Notes under the pieces: generated by a model | The model's database searches: none | Told to the model about the DNA's origin: nothing | The model's input: the letters and a program-made list of their open reading frames with translations, nothing else | Assembly (NCBI RefSeq): GCF_000757725.1 | Contig: NZ_JJMU01000074.1 | Coordinates: 1-59,761 of the forward strand | DNA: 59,761 bases | Direction: 5' to 3' | Source: Sphingobacterium deserti | GTDB lineage: Bacteria > Bacteroidota > Bacteroidia > Sphingobacteriales > Sphingobacteriaceae | Made by a program: the position numbers and the translations under genes | In this document: positions 9,801 to 17,701 of the stretch, piece by piece | Layout of the letters: the number at the start of each line of letters is the position of its first letter | Position numbering within the stretch: position 1 is the stretch's first letter

Positions 9801-10010
9801 CACTAAATCCAAACGGCACCCCACAATCAATCGTATTGCATGCTTTTTTGCAGCAACATGAGCGCGTACAATCCCGGCGAGCGTATTTCTATCCGTTACT
9901 CCCACAGCCTTGTAATGCAATTCTTGCGCTTTCTTCATCAGCTCATCCGGATGTGAAGCACCGCGTAAGAAGCTAAAATTAGTTGTTACATTCAGTTCAA
10001 CATATCCCAT
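6870..10010 (-). CDS. dnaE2: Error-prone DNA polymerase III alpha subunit DnaE2
   Basis: A 1046-residue C-family polymerase of the ImuC/DnaE2 type, which performs mutagenic translesion synthesis with ImuB. The N-terminal PHP domain starts at once (NFSFLRGASHPDEL, AVGVTDRNTLAGI). The catalytic aspartates lie in PPDIDVDFEHERR (about residues 377-389), with the thumb and fingers following. A C-terminal OB-fold begins near GLITVRQRPGTAKGVLFVT. The length and the absence of the long C-terminal tail separate it from replicative DnaE1. It lies 6 bases after imuB in an imuA-imuB-dnaE2 operon, the classical arrangement of the damage-inducible mutasome. Confidence 0.95.
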   Translation of the reverse strand: MGYVELNVTTNFSFLRGASHPDELMKKAQELHYKAVGVTDRNTLAGIVRAHVAAKKHAIRLIVGCRLDLVDGISLLAYPKNKNGYAQLCALLSLGNQRAEKGKCHLYKADVQAFKQDLLFVIVPPAQLTGCFDLESGYIDDLDWFSKNIENQVYIGVSKLYAGDDQKRLYRLHQQAIRLSLPLIALGDVHYHDADRRELCDVLTCIREKCTIHTAGYRLHANAERYLKPADEMERLFRNYPEALENSSKLADECRFSLDELTYQYPEELTSGGRTPQEELEMLVWAGAENKFDAGNLVKYREQIQMELDFIQRKNYPSYFLTVYDYVKFARDRGILCQGRGSAANSIVCYCLGITSVDPTKIKLLFARFMSDARDEPPDIDVDFEHERREEVIQYIYEKYGHDRAAIVATVTQERPKGALRDVGKAMGLSMDALSRLSQTISSHWDSEIDPERFAEHGFSTEDVHFRKIIELSEQLLGFPRQLGQHTGGFVITQGNMHELCPIINARMENRTNIEWNKDDLEALGFLKVDVLGLGMLTCIRKAFDLVKKHYGEELTLANIPQDDKQVYDMICEADTLGVFQIESRAQMSMLPRLKPREFYDLVIEVAIVRPGPIQGDMVHPYLRRRNGEEPEDYPSEEIRDILRRTKGVPLFQEQAMEIAIVAAGFTPAEADGLRRSMATFKSKGEVSLFREKMVKGMLEKGYKEDFAQRVFRQLEGFGSYGFPESHAASFALLVYVSSYIKCYYPDVFAAALLNSQPMGFYHPAQIVIDAQKHGVQVGATDINYSQWDNTLEGNFNEKLHKLRLGFRQIKGVSENEIQELISHRKTAYKRMEDVAEVASLTLLERLADADAFRSLGLDRRQALWQVAALGDRPIQLFKEQPSTSTLEMQMELPLMTASEHVVQDYATTGLSVKAHPVSFLRDRLDKKHVVPTDKLSKVKNGMPVKVCGLITVRQRPGTAKGVLFVTIEDEVGFANLVVWGKVFERYRREILQSKLILVSGVVQIEGKVIHVVVKQCYNLNDWLQELQEADESQTMGVFHKGRNFR

Positions 10011-10016
10011 ATTATG

Positions 10017-11519
10017 CTAAGCAAAAAAACCATGCAAATACCATTCTGATGTACGATCACCGCGGTAGTGGCCGAGTCTGAACAACCAATACCTGTTTCC
10101 ACTTTCATCTTCTACATAATAATAATCGCGGTGTTCTCCATTTTCCAACCACCATTCGCGTTCTATACGTTCAGGTCCATCCGCCTTTTTAATGTGGTGC
10201 ACCTCATTGGCATATCGAAAAAGCATCGGAGGATAATCGGGTATAGGCGCTGTTACCTCTATTCGCTGCGGAGGATGCAACAGACGTGTGGGGCGCGGTC
10301 TATCTAAAGGCCATTCCATACTAGGTTTTTCCGCGAATGATGTTGCACTCTTTATAGAGCGTTCGGGCCAATGGTGCTGATCGGGCACATAGCGGTTAAT
10401 AAGACAACTACGATCGCGGCCTTTAATTCGATCCAACAATTCGATAATAGCTGTATTGGAGACCCCAAGGCCTTCTCTCCATAGTGTTTCCTGCGATGAA
10501 GCTGCTTCATCCACGACAAGAGCTTCAAGCAAAAATAATTCTATACCTAAAGCTGGTTCTATCTGGGCAATTTTCTGGCTAAATAATCCACTTAAATGCG
10601 GAACGTGAGCAGATGCTCGATTGGTACCTATTTCTACAAACACTTTTTTCCCGTCAACACGGTAACAGCTCAGTCTAGCTTTACGCAAACCTTTACCTTC
10701 ATTAGTCAACCGTTTACATAACATTTCCAATAACTTAAGAATAGCCACTTCTATGCCTTTATCTGTACGGATCGGCTCCAGGCAGGGTAACCGTTCGGCA
10801 TATGGAGCTATGCCTTCAAGCGGCTCTATGTGCTCTTCTCTCTTTCCTAAAAATTGTTCTAGACGATGTAAAAGCCCAGCGGAAAATCTTCTTTTTAATA
10901 GTGCTGATGACACCGTAGCAACGCTGCCAACTGTCCGGAAACCCAATTTATACAATCTTAGGATATCGTCTTCATCTAAACGAAGTGCTTCCACAGGAAG
11001 GGAAGCAAGCATGGCCAGCTGATTCTGATCCGGCACTATTATTTTATCCGGACCATAGCGTGAGGCTGCCCATGCAGCGCCAATAGTATCAGCACAGCTT
11101 AAACGTGTTTGGTATCCTTTCTGGTGTAATTGTACTGATATAGTTTCTATATAGTTTATTTCTCCTCCCCATAGATGAGAGCATCCACTCATATCCAATA
11201 ATAGTCCACCTCGTGCATCCATAGCTACAGTAGGAGTAAATTTAAGGCACCATATCCCAATAGCTTTCAATAATTTATAACTTCGTAAAACCTTATCATT
11301 AACTACATGTAATTCTGGCAAAGCAGCCTTAGCATCAGCCAAAACCATAGGTGGAGCTATACCCATTTTTTCTGCTATTGAATTCACCGCCGTAATAACC
11401 ATTCTTCCTTTCTCCGGGAGAACAAATGCAATAGGTTGATTGGCCACGTTTTTATTTTTCCTGATATACCAATCTGCCAGCAGATAAGGAAGCCAAATTG
11501 CAGCATAACGCTTATGCAT
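10017..11519 (-). CDS. imuB: ImuB, inactive Y-family polymerase homologue of the mutasome
   Basis: A 500-residue Y-family polymerase-like protein. In place of the usual catalytic DxD near the N-terminus it has RYAAIWLPYLLADW, the Trp-Leu-Pro signature of ImuB, which lacks polymerase activity and acts as a hub joining the beta clamp, ImuA and DnaE2. The palm and little-finger regions are recognisable (LLLDMSGCSHLWGG; LPCLEPIRTDKGIE). Beyond about residue 390 there is the ImuB-specific tail. It starts 2 bases after imuA and ends 6 bases before dnaE2, so the three are surely co-transcribed. Confidence 0.93.
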   Translation of the reverse strand: MHKRYAAIWLPYLLADWYIRKNKNVANQPIAFVLPEKGRMVITAVNSIAEKMGIAPPMVLADAKAALPELHVVNDKVLRSYKLLKAIGIWCLKFTPTVAMDARGGLLLDMSGCSHLWGGEINYIETISVQLHQKGYQTRLSCADTIGAAWAASRYGPDKIIVPDQNQLAMLASLPVEALRLDEDDILRLYKLGFRTVGSVATVSSALLKRRFSAGLLHRLEQFLGKREEHIEPLEGIAPYAERLPCLEPIRTDKGIEVAILKLLEMLCKRLTNEGKGLRKARLSCYRVDGKKVFVEIGTNRASAHVPHLSGLFSQKIAQIEPALGIELFLLEALVVDEAASSQETLWREGLGVSNTAIIELLDRIKGRDRSCLINRYVPDQHHWPERSIKSATSFAEKPSMEWPLDRPRPTRLLHPPQRIEVTAPIPDYPPMLFRYANEVHHIKKADGPERIEREWWLENGEHRDYYYVEDESGNRYWLFRLGHYRGDRTSEWYLHGFFA

Positions 11520-11521
11520 AG

Positions 11522-12262
11522 TTACCCTACTTTTAAATCAATTATCCTTTGTTTCTCATTTGGTACCTGCTTAGAGATTATTGTAAATCGGTTACTTTGC
11601 CAAGCTACCTCCCAATATCCTGGATTACCATTGCGTACCTTCAGTAAATGGATAGCCCACAAGGGAAAGCCTACCCCTGGCAGTCCATCTACGACCATGC
11701 TTGGTAATGGACGCACGTGCCAGCGTGCAGCACAGGCCGTGGTCATTTGCTGGCGAATAGCGGTACGCAAAATCAAACCTGTAACCTTGCTTTTTTCCAC
11801 GGCCAATTGTAATCGCCGGGATTGGATAAAATCCAAATCTTTGATCTCTGCCACTACAACCTGAATCTCAACGCACTTTAGCGTTTCTTCAAGTGCCCAC
11901 AATATATCCTTCTCACGCTTCATGCAAATAAAAATGACTTGGTCAGGATGGACTCCAAAAGCCTTTAGCGCCGGAGCAAATAATTGCTGCGTACTACCGA
12001 TCCAAATACATACACCTCCCTTGTTTAATAGAGTAGCCAGGAGTCCTCCTATAAACCCACTTGTTGCCGCTTCATCTTCATACTTATCCGCTATAAACTC
12101 GTGAATGCAGCTTAGCGGAAAAGTTTGCCCCGGAAATGCATGCTCCAATGCACCAAGCCCAAGCGATTGGGATGATTCGTCTTTATCTTTATAACCTTGC
12201 CAAGCCAAAATTTGTCGCTGAAGATTGGCGACCTTAGCCTGTTTGATTGTATCGAGTTGCAT
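11522..12262 (-). CDS. imuA: ImuA, RecA/SulA-like mutasome protein
   Basis: First gene of the imuA-imuB-dnaE2 cassette, encoding 246 residues from the chosen ATG. It has the weak RecA-like fold of ImuA: FPLSCIHEFIADKYEDEA near the N-terminus, a strand in place of a canonical Walker A (GGVCIWIGS), and the conserved VTGLILRTA segment. Known ImuA proteins assist DnaE2-dependent mutagenesis and modulate RecA. The frame continues 18 bases upstream to a GTG, but a perfect AGGAGG lies inside that extension, 7 bases before the ATG at 12262, which decides the start. An inverted repeat and a -7 box precede it. Confidence 0.9.
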   Translation of the reverse strand: MQLDTIKQAKVANLQRQILAWQGYKDKDESSQSLGLGALEHAFPGQTFPLSCIHEFIADKYEDEAATSGFIGGLLATLLNKGGVCIWIGSTQQLFAPALKAFGVHPDQVIFICMKREKDILWALEETLKCVEIQVVVAEIKDLDFIQSRRLQLAVEKSKVTGLILRTAIRQQMTTACAARWHVRPLPSMVVDGLPGVGFPLWAIHLLKVRNGNPGYWEVAWQSNRFTIISKQVPNEKQRIIDLKVG

Positions 12263-12269
12263 AATAGTT

Positions 12270-12275
12270 CCTCCT
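12270..12275 (-). promoter_or_regulatory. Strong Shine-Dalgarno of imuA
   Basis: A perfect AGGAGG read on the minus strand, 7 bases before the ATG at 12262. It is unusual for this lineage, where most genes in the window show no such site, and it fixes the imuA start. Confidence 0.75.
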
Positions 12276-12284
12276 TTCACATCA

Positions 12285-12310
12285 CAAATGTAATACTAAA
12301 TTTTTTAGTA
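12285..12310 (-). promoter_or_regulatory. Candidate promoter and operator of imuA-imuB-dnaE2
   Basis: On the minus strand TACATTTG (12285-12292) matches the TAnnTTTG -7 box. Immediately upstream is a perfect 7-bp inverted repeat, TACTAAA-TTT-TTTAGTA (12294-12310), which lies in the spacer between -33 and -7. That is an ideal position for a repressor. No regulator gene adjoins the operon, so the binding protein (LexA-like or other) is not known. Confidence 0.5.
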
Positions 12311-12359
12311 AATAGTTTTAAAAATTTTTTATTACTTTTAAGTGTTTAAACCTCTCGCT

Positions 12360-13949
12360 ATGCGCTATATACGCTTTTTTTACCTCACTGCTATTCTAGC
12401 CCTCGGGCTATCTTTGTGTGCTAAGGCACAGCATAAAAAATCTAAACCGAATATCGTGTACATCATGAGTGATGACCATGCTTATCAAGCTATTAGCGCA
12501 TACGGCCATGGCTTAAACCATACTCCAAATATCGATCGGCTAGCTAAAGAGGGTGTAATGTTTACTCGCGCCAGCGCGACTAATTCACTTTGCGCGCCAA
12601 GCCGAGCTGTGTTGCTCACAGGCAAACATAGTTTTGTGAATGGAAAGATTGATAATATGGCAAAATTTGATTGGAGTCAGGATAATTTCGCCAAGATGCT
12701 TCAAAAGCATGGATATCAAACTGCATTAATAGGCAAAATTCATATGGATGGATTACCGGATGGGTTTAACCATTCTGCCGTGCTGATTGATCAAGGAGAG
12801 TATTACAATCCAAATTTTGTAATCAATGGCCATAAACAACAGCTTTCAGGCTACGTAACAGATTTAACAACAGACATGGTTATCGACTGGATCGATCATC
12901 GAGATGCCGACAAGCCATTCTGCGTTTTGTACCATCAGAAAGCTCCGCATAGGGAATGGCTTCCTGCACTTAGGCATATCGAATCGTATACCGCAATTAC
13001 CTATCCGGAACCTAAAACATTATTTGACAATTTTGAAGGTCGCGGCACGGCAGCAAAGACTGCTGAAATGAATATTTTGAAACATATGAACTGGGCAGGA
13101 GACAATAAGGTCCCTCCTGCCCTTATGGATGAATTGGGACTGAAAGAATACATGAATTGGGACAAGGCTGCTTATACAAATAATCTAGGGAGAATGACGG
13201 CGCAGGAACGTAGGGAGTGGGATGCTGTTTATGATCCCATTATGCAAACATTCAAAGCTCAATACCCTAACATGTCTAGTAGGGAGCTTCTGCAATGGCG
13301 CTATCAACGCTATATGCAAGATTACATGGGTACGGTCGCTGCTGTAGACGATGGCGTAGGTAAACTACTGGATTACTTAAAGGCTAATGGACTGGAAGAA
13401 AACACTATAGTTATCTATACATCCGATCAAGGCTTTTATCTAGGCGAACATGGATGGTTTGATAAGCGATTTATGTATGAAGAGTCTCTACGCACTCCGC
13501 TGTTAATTCGTTATCCAAAAGAGATCCCGCCAGGAAAAATAGCAGACGATCTCGTGCAGAATCTTGATTTTGCCCCCACACTGTTAGACTATGCTGGCAT
13601 CGAGATTCCCAAGGATATACAAGGCGAATCTTTTCGGGCACTTGTTGCTGGTAAAGATACGACCTGGAGAGATGCTGTTTATTACACGTACTACGAATAC
13701 CCGAGCATTCATATGGTAAAAAGACATTATGGCATCCGGACAGATCGCTATAAGCTTATCCATTTCTATTATGATGTTGATGAATGGGAACTATATGATC
13801 TTGAAAAGGATCCGAACGAACTTAAAAACGTCTATAATGACCCTACATATGCATCCATAAAACAACAAATGACAGTTAAACTGAAAGATGTACGAAAAAA
13901 ATACAATGATTCTCCGGAAAATGATGCGCGTTATCTCCCTTCAAAGTAG
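12360..13949 (+). CDS. Secreted sulfatase (formylglycine-dependent, family S1)
   Basis: A 529-residue arylsulfatase-fold enzyme with a signal peptide (RYIRFFYLTAILALGLSLCAKAQ region, cleaved near residue 24). It has the sulfatase signature C78-A-P-S-R82, whose cysteine is converted to formylglycine, and metal-binding MSDDH near residue 37. Later come YTSDQGFYLGEHGWFDKRF and a C-terminal sulfatase subdomain. It removes sulfate esters from a glycan or small molecule in the periplasm; the substrate cannot be told. The frame starts with a GTG at 12342, but the ATG at 12360 gives a proper signal peptide. A maturase gene is not in the window. It is divergent from imuA. Confidence 0.9.
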   Translation: MRYIRFFYLTAILALGLSLCAKAQHKKSKPNIVYIMSDDHAYQAISAYGHGLNHTPNIDRLAKEGVMFTRASATNSLCAPSRAVLLTGKHSFVNGKIDNMAKFDWSQDNFAKMLQKHGYQTALIGKIHMDGLPDGFNHSAVLIDQGEYYNPNFVINGHKQQLSGYVTDLTTDMVIDWIDHRDADKPFCVLYHQKAPHREWLPALRHIESYTAITYPEPKTLFDNFEGRGTAAKTAEMNILKHMNWAGDNKVPPALMDELGLKEYMNWDKAAYTNNLGRMTAQERREWDAVYDPIMQTFKAQYPNMSSRELLQWRYQRYMQDYMGTVAAVDDGVGKLLDYLKANGLEENTIVIYTSDQGFYLGEHGWFDKRFMYEESLRTPLLIRYPKEIPPGKIADDLVQNLDFAPTLLDYAGIEIPKDIQGESFRALVAGKDTTWRDAVYYTYYEYPSIHMVKRHYGIRTDRYKLIHFYYDVDEWELYDLEKDPNELKNVYNDPTYASIKQQMTVKLKDVRKKYNDSPENDARYLPSK

Positions 13950-14003
13950 CTTGTACGATTCACACTCCACTTATACCGCGATCTTCCTCTCAAAGATCTG
14001 CTC

Positions 14004-14645
14004 TTATGCAAATTCGATTTCGCCAAAAAACTCAGGAAGATGAAAATTAGGTTTCGGCCATGCAACGGGTTTCCACGAAATGAAGTGAGGCTCAGGCAAG
14101 GCATCGCCGCATTTATAGAAATTAGCATGTGCTGAAAGACCGGCCAACGACGTAATATCGCTTTTTGAGAATATTCCAATTGGAATATAAAGGATGATAT
14201 TCCAATTTTTCTCACCCTGCTTGCTCACTATGGATGTGGCAGTAGATACTTTTGTAATGGTTTCGGCATCAAGCCGGGCTCTTTCTGTTTTAATTTTCGG
14301 ACCATAGCCAATAAGGCCTGTACCAACCACATTGAATTCTAGATTGTAATAATGATTCTTTTGATCAAAAGAGATAAAAAATTCCACACAACTATCTTCC
14401 CACACAGATTCGTTTGGTCGCACGTACTGCCCTTTAATGAATTTCTCTTCAACGGCAAAATGCAAAAGAATTGCGGAGCCTGTATGTCCGATTTGAAAAT
14501 TCACTATCGGTTTATAGGGGTACTCCTCTTTCCAATTGTGCTGATCTAAAATATGCCATGTCAATACCTCCATACTGCGTGCCAACTGCGCGTAATTAAA
14601 ATTTCCGGCATCTATAGCCAACTGCTCTACAATCAATTTACCCAT
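14004..14645 (-). CDS. Carbohydrate-binding family 9-like protein
   Basis: A 213-residue protein made of a single beta-sandwich of the CBM9-like type: WEDSCVEFFISFD, YYNLEFNVVGTGLIGYG and a late WNIILYIPIGIF strand. There is no signal peptide, which is odd for a sugar-binding module and suggests a cytoplasmic role or a missed leader. It lies 12 bases downstream of a sugar-kinase-like phosphotransferase on the same strand, so the two probably form an operon handling a carbohydrate. It is convergent with the sulfatase. Confidence 0.75.
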   Translation of the reverse strand: MGKLIVEQLAIDAGNFNYAQLARSMEVLTWHILDQHNWKEEYPYKPIVNFQIGHTGSAILLHFAVEEKFIKGQYVRPNESVWEDSCVEFFISFDQKNHYYNLEFNVVGTGLIGYGPKIKTERARLDAETITKVSTATSIVSKQGEKNWNIILYIPIGIFSKSDITSLAGLSAHANFYKCGDALPEPHFISWKPVAWPKPNFHLPEFFGEIEFA

Positions 14646-14657
14646 TACATTTTGGTT

Positions 14658-15770
14658 TTATACGTTTAAGCTCGCATATAAAATAGAACGCAACTGTTGT
14701 TTTTCTATTTCGAGCTCCTCCACTAATTTAAGCTGTGCTTTCGTTCTAACCAAATTATGGCTTGGGTATTGTATTTTATAATATATATCCCCATTAAGAT
14801 AATCCGTTAAAAAGCGAACCGCTTGCATAAATGGGAGCAAAAAGACACCTTCAAGCAAAGATTCAATTTCAGCTGCTGTAAGAAAATGTTTAGCAGCCTG
14901 CATATAACCGTTTGTGTATGCGCTAAAAAGCGCTATATCGAGTTTGACTTTAGTTATATCAGGTTCGTCCTCTGCAGCAGAGTTGATGACTGTACGTATG
15001 GCATCACCAAAATCATAAGCGACATAGCCCGGCATCACCGTATCCAAATCGATAACACACTGCACATTATCATCCTTATCCAGCAAAACGTTATTGAATT
15101 TGGTATCATTATGTGTAATTCGTAATGGGAGTTCGCCTTTCTCGGCACGCATCAATATACTTCGCATTATTGTTTCGCGGTCCGCAATAAACCGCAGCAA
15201 GTCGGACACCTCAGACACACGCTTTGCGCTATCTTTTGCAACTGCTTCCCGCAAATTTCCCATTCTAAAATCGATATTATGAAAATTGGGCAATACTTCC
15301 ACCAAAGCGTTGGCATCCAGGTCGGCCAATTGCATTTGAAACTCGCCAAAGGCCTGTCCTCCAGAATAGGCTTGCGCCTCTGTTTCTACAATATCATAGC
15401 TTTTTGTGTCCTCTAGCAAAATAAACATCCGCCAATATCCATCTTCGGCATCTTTATGGTAAAGATTTCCAGAGAGCGTGGGCACCAATGTTAGTGTACT
15501 TTTCTCGACTACCTCTGGGCCCCGATGGGCTAACTTCAGTTTTAGATGATCCAACACAATTTTCGTGTTTTGCATCAAAGCCGGAATATCTGTAAAAATA
15601 TGATGGTTGATCCTTTGCAGGAGATAGCTTTCCCCTTTCGGATTATTGGTCTTTACACAGAACGTATCGTTTATATGTCCGGAGCCAAATCGCTCGACAC
15701 TTAATATTTCGCCATGAATATCAAAATGATTTACGGAATCTACAATCGTACTATCTTTACAATCAAACAT
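14658..15770 (-). CDS. Phosphotransferase of the APH family (NahK-like sugar kinase)
   Basis: A 370-residue aminoglycoside-phosphotransferase-fold kinase. Key residues are visible: the Gly loop FGSGHINDTF near residue 28, the Brenner motif ITHNDTKFNNVLLD and the metal-binding CVIDLDTVMPGYVAYDFGD. The GSGHINDTF start and the overall pattern resemble N-acetylhexosamine 1-kinases more than antibiotic kinases, so a sugar is the likely substrate, though this is inference. The frame opens with a TTG at 15779; the ATG at 15770 is preferred. It is followed closely by the CBM9-like gene. Confidence 0.8.
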   Translation of the reverse strand: MFDCKDSTIVDSVNHFDIHGEILSVERFGSGHINDTFCVKTNNPKGESYLLQRINHHIFTDIPALMQNTKIVLDHLKLKLAHRGPEVVEKSTLTLVPTLSGNLYHKDAEDGYWRMFILLEDTKSYDIVETEAQAYSGGQAFGEFQMQLADLDANALVEVLPNFHNIDFRMGNLREAVAKDSAKRVSEVSDLLRFIADRETIMRSILMRAEKGELPLRITHNDTKFNNVLLDKDDNVQCVIDLDTVMPGYVAYDFGDAIRTVINSAAEDEPDITKVKLDIALFSAYTNGYMQAAKHFLTAAEIESLLEGVFLLPFMQAVRFLTDYLNGDIYYKIQYPSHNLVRTKAQLKLVEELEIEKQQLRSILYASLNV

Positions 15771-16032
15771 ACATAACAAATTAAAAACAGCTTTCAGGCT
15801 TAATTATTTGCAATATCCCAAATAAATAATAAAAACAAAAGCTCGAAAAGCAAGCAATCGTTTGTTCTTTTTTACATTTCCCCTTTGAATACAACGGATC
15901 CCTTTTTTCTGAGAGCCGAAACTTACGAGTTACACTATTTTGTTTTATCTACTACTTGCCTACTTTATTTTAGGAATCAGACAAATTCTATTGAAAAGAA
16001 TGTGTATTTTGGGTTATTCAAAATAAAGTAAT

Positions 16033-17361
16033 ATGCTCACAGAGATCATTATAATTTTAACCTTGATTGTTTTAAATGGCATTTTTTCAGCTTCGGAGAT
16101 ATCTATCGTTTCCAGTAGAAAAGCAAGGTTGCAGGCCATGGCAGACAAAAGAAACAATTCGGCTAGAATAGCCTTAAAGTTGAAAGATAATCCAAATCAG
16201 TTTTTATCCACTGTACAGATTGGCATCACGCTGATAGGTATATTAACAGGTTTTTTTAGTGGTGGGACAATATCATTGCACCTTGCAGAGGTTCTTAACA
16301 ATGTATCGTTTTTAGCGCCTTACAGCCAGCAAATATCGGTGGTCTTAGTGGTCCTCGTTATTACATATTTGACCCTTGTTATTGGGGAGCTTGTACCAAA
16401 GCGCATTGGTATGGCCATTCCTGAGGGGTATGCTTCGTTAATTGCTGCTCCGATGCAGTTTCTGAGTAAGCTCGTTCGCCCGTTTGTGTGGTTACTTAGC
16501 GTTTCGACTGATGCTATTGTGAAACTGCTGAACATTAAGGTTTCTGAGAACACAGTAACAGAAGAGGAAATTAAGGCATTGGTGGATGAAGGTGTTAGCA
16601 GCGGCGTCATTGAAAATTTTGAACATGACTTTGTAGACCGTCTTTTGGTGTTGGGCGATAAACGGGCTATCAACCTGATGGTCCACCGTTCGGAGATTGA
16701 TTGCTTGGATTTGCAAAACTCATTTGAAGCGAACAAAGTTATTATTAGACAATCTGAACATACGGAGTTTCCCGTTGTTGACGGTAGTTTTGATAATGTA
16801 AAAGGAATTATCCATGTCAAAACATTCCTTAAAAAATACATTGACGAGCATCCGATAGATTTAGAAGGTCTTATAGAACCTATTCCATTTGTCAATGAAA
16901 ACACGTCTGCCTATAACATTCTTAATGTATTTAAGAATGCAAAGGCTCAACTTGCCATCGTCATTGATGAATACGGTATCCCGCAGGGGATCGTTTCTAT
17001 AAAAGATATTGTTCGTACGTTATTTGGCGACATGGAATCTTCAGATGACGAAGATGGAGATGGAAATATCCGCAAGCGGGATGATGGCACTTTCATCGCT
17101 GATGGCCGTATACAACTCGATGACTTTTTCAAATACTTCAACATTTATTTATCTGATGAAGAAGACGAAGAGCTCGGGAATGTGACCACGCTGGGCGGTC
17201 TAATATTCCTGACGCTCGATCATGTGCCGGAAGAAGGCGAACACATCCATTTTAAACGATACAAGCTGGAAGTAATCGATATGGATGGACACCGCATCGA
17301 TAAAGTGCTAATCACCAAACTGCCTGAATTACTGAACGACATTGCAGAGAATGAAGATTAG
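16033..17361 (+). CDS. CNNM/CorC-HlyC family membrane protein with CBS domains
   Basis: A 442-residue inner-membrane protein. It has an N-terminal DUF21/CNNM transmembrane domain (about residues 1-190; LNGIFSASEISIVSSRKARL, then three more helices), a CBS pair (about 205-340; AIVIDEYGIPQGIVSIKDIV) and a C-terminal CorC_HlyC domain (GRIQLDDFFKYF, GLIFLTLDHVPEEGEHI). The family is linked to Mg2+/Co2+ efflux or resistance. The older name haemolysin is not supported by mechanism. It converges with thioredoxin, with only 3 bases between the two stop codons. Confidence 0.9.
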   Translation: MLTEIIIILTLIVLNGIFSASEISIVSSRKARLQAMADKRNNSARIALKLKDNPNQFLSTVQIGITLIGILTGFFSGGTISLHLAEVLNNVSFLAPYSQQISVVLVVLVITYLTLVIGELVPKRIGMAIPEGYASLIAAPMQFLSKLVRPFVWLLSVSTDAIVKLLNIKVSENTVTEEEIKALVDEGVSSGVIENFEHDFVDRLLVLGDKRAINLMVHRSEIDCLDLQNSFEANKVIIRQSEHTEFPVVDGSFDNVKGIIHVKTFLKKYIDEHPIDLEGLIEPIPFVNENTSAYNILNVFKNAKAQLAIVIDEYGIPQGIVSIKDIVRTLFGDMESSDDEDGDGNIRKRDDGTFIADGRIQLDDFFKYFNIYLSDEEDEELGNVTTLGGLIFLTLDHVPEEGEHIHFKRYKLEVIDMDGHRIDKVLITKLPELLNDIAENED

Positions 17362-17364
17362 GCG

Positions 17365-17664
17365 TTAAGCGCTGTGCTTATCAACAACCCCTATAAGATC
17401 GGGCAGTGTAAGTACACCACTTTGTCGCCACACTTGTTTGCCATCCTGAAATAATAGCATGGTAGGCACACCCTGCACTCGGTAATTACTTGCAAGCTGA
17501 CTGTTTTTATCTACGTCGATTTTTAGGATAGAAAGCTTTTCCCCATAATGTGTCTTCAAGTCTTTCAAGATCGGTGCTAACATTTGGCATGGACCACACC
17601 AAGTTGCCGAGAAATCCACCAATACCAGCGGATGTTGTTTTATAAGATCGTTAAATGTTGCCAT
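17365..17664 (-). CDS. trxA: Thioredoxin
   Basis: A 99-residue cytosolic thioredoxin with the active site WCGPC (residues 22-26) inside VDFSATWCGPCQMLAP and the cis-proline loop RVQGVPTMLLF. It is a full single-domain protein with no signal peptide. It acts as a general disulfide reductant. It is preceded on the same strand by the GH25 gene with about 37 bases between, so co-transcription is possible. The symbol reflects the family; the genome may encode several thioredoxins. Confidence 0.9.
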   Translation of the reverse strand: MATFNDLIKQHPLVLVDFSATWCGPCQMLAPILKDLKTHYGEKLSILKIDVDKNSQLASNYRVQGVPTMLLFQDGKQVWRQSGVLTLPDLIGVVDKHSA

Positions 17665-17701
17665 ATGGAATATACAATTATAGTTAATAAAAGTTTAGAG
17701 G

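Noticed and set aside
16320..16904. Long minus-strand frame of 194 codons within the CorC-like gene
   Set aside because: Ser/Thr-rich antisense shadow of a well-supported membrane protein gene.
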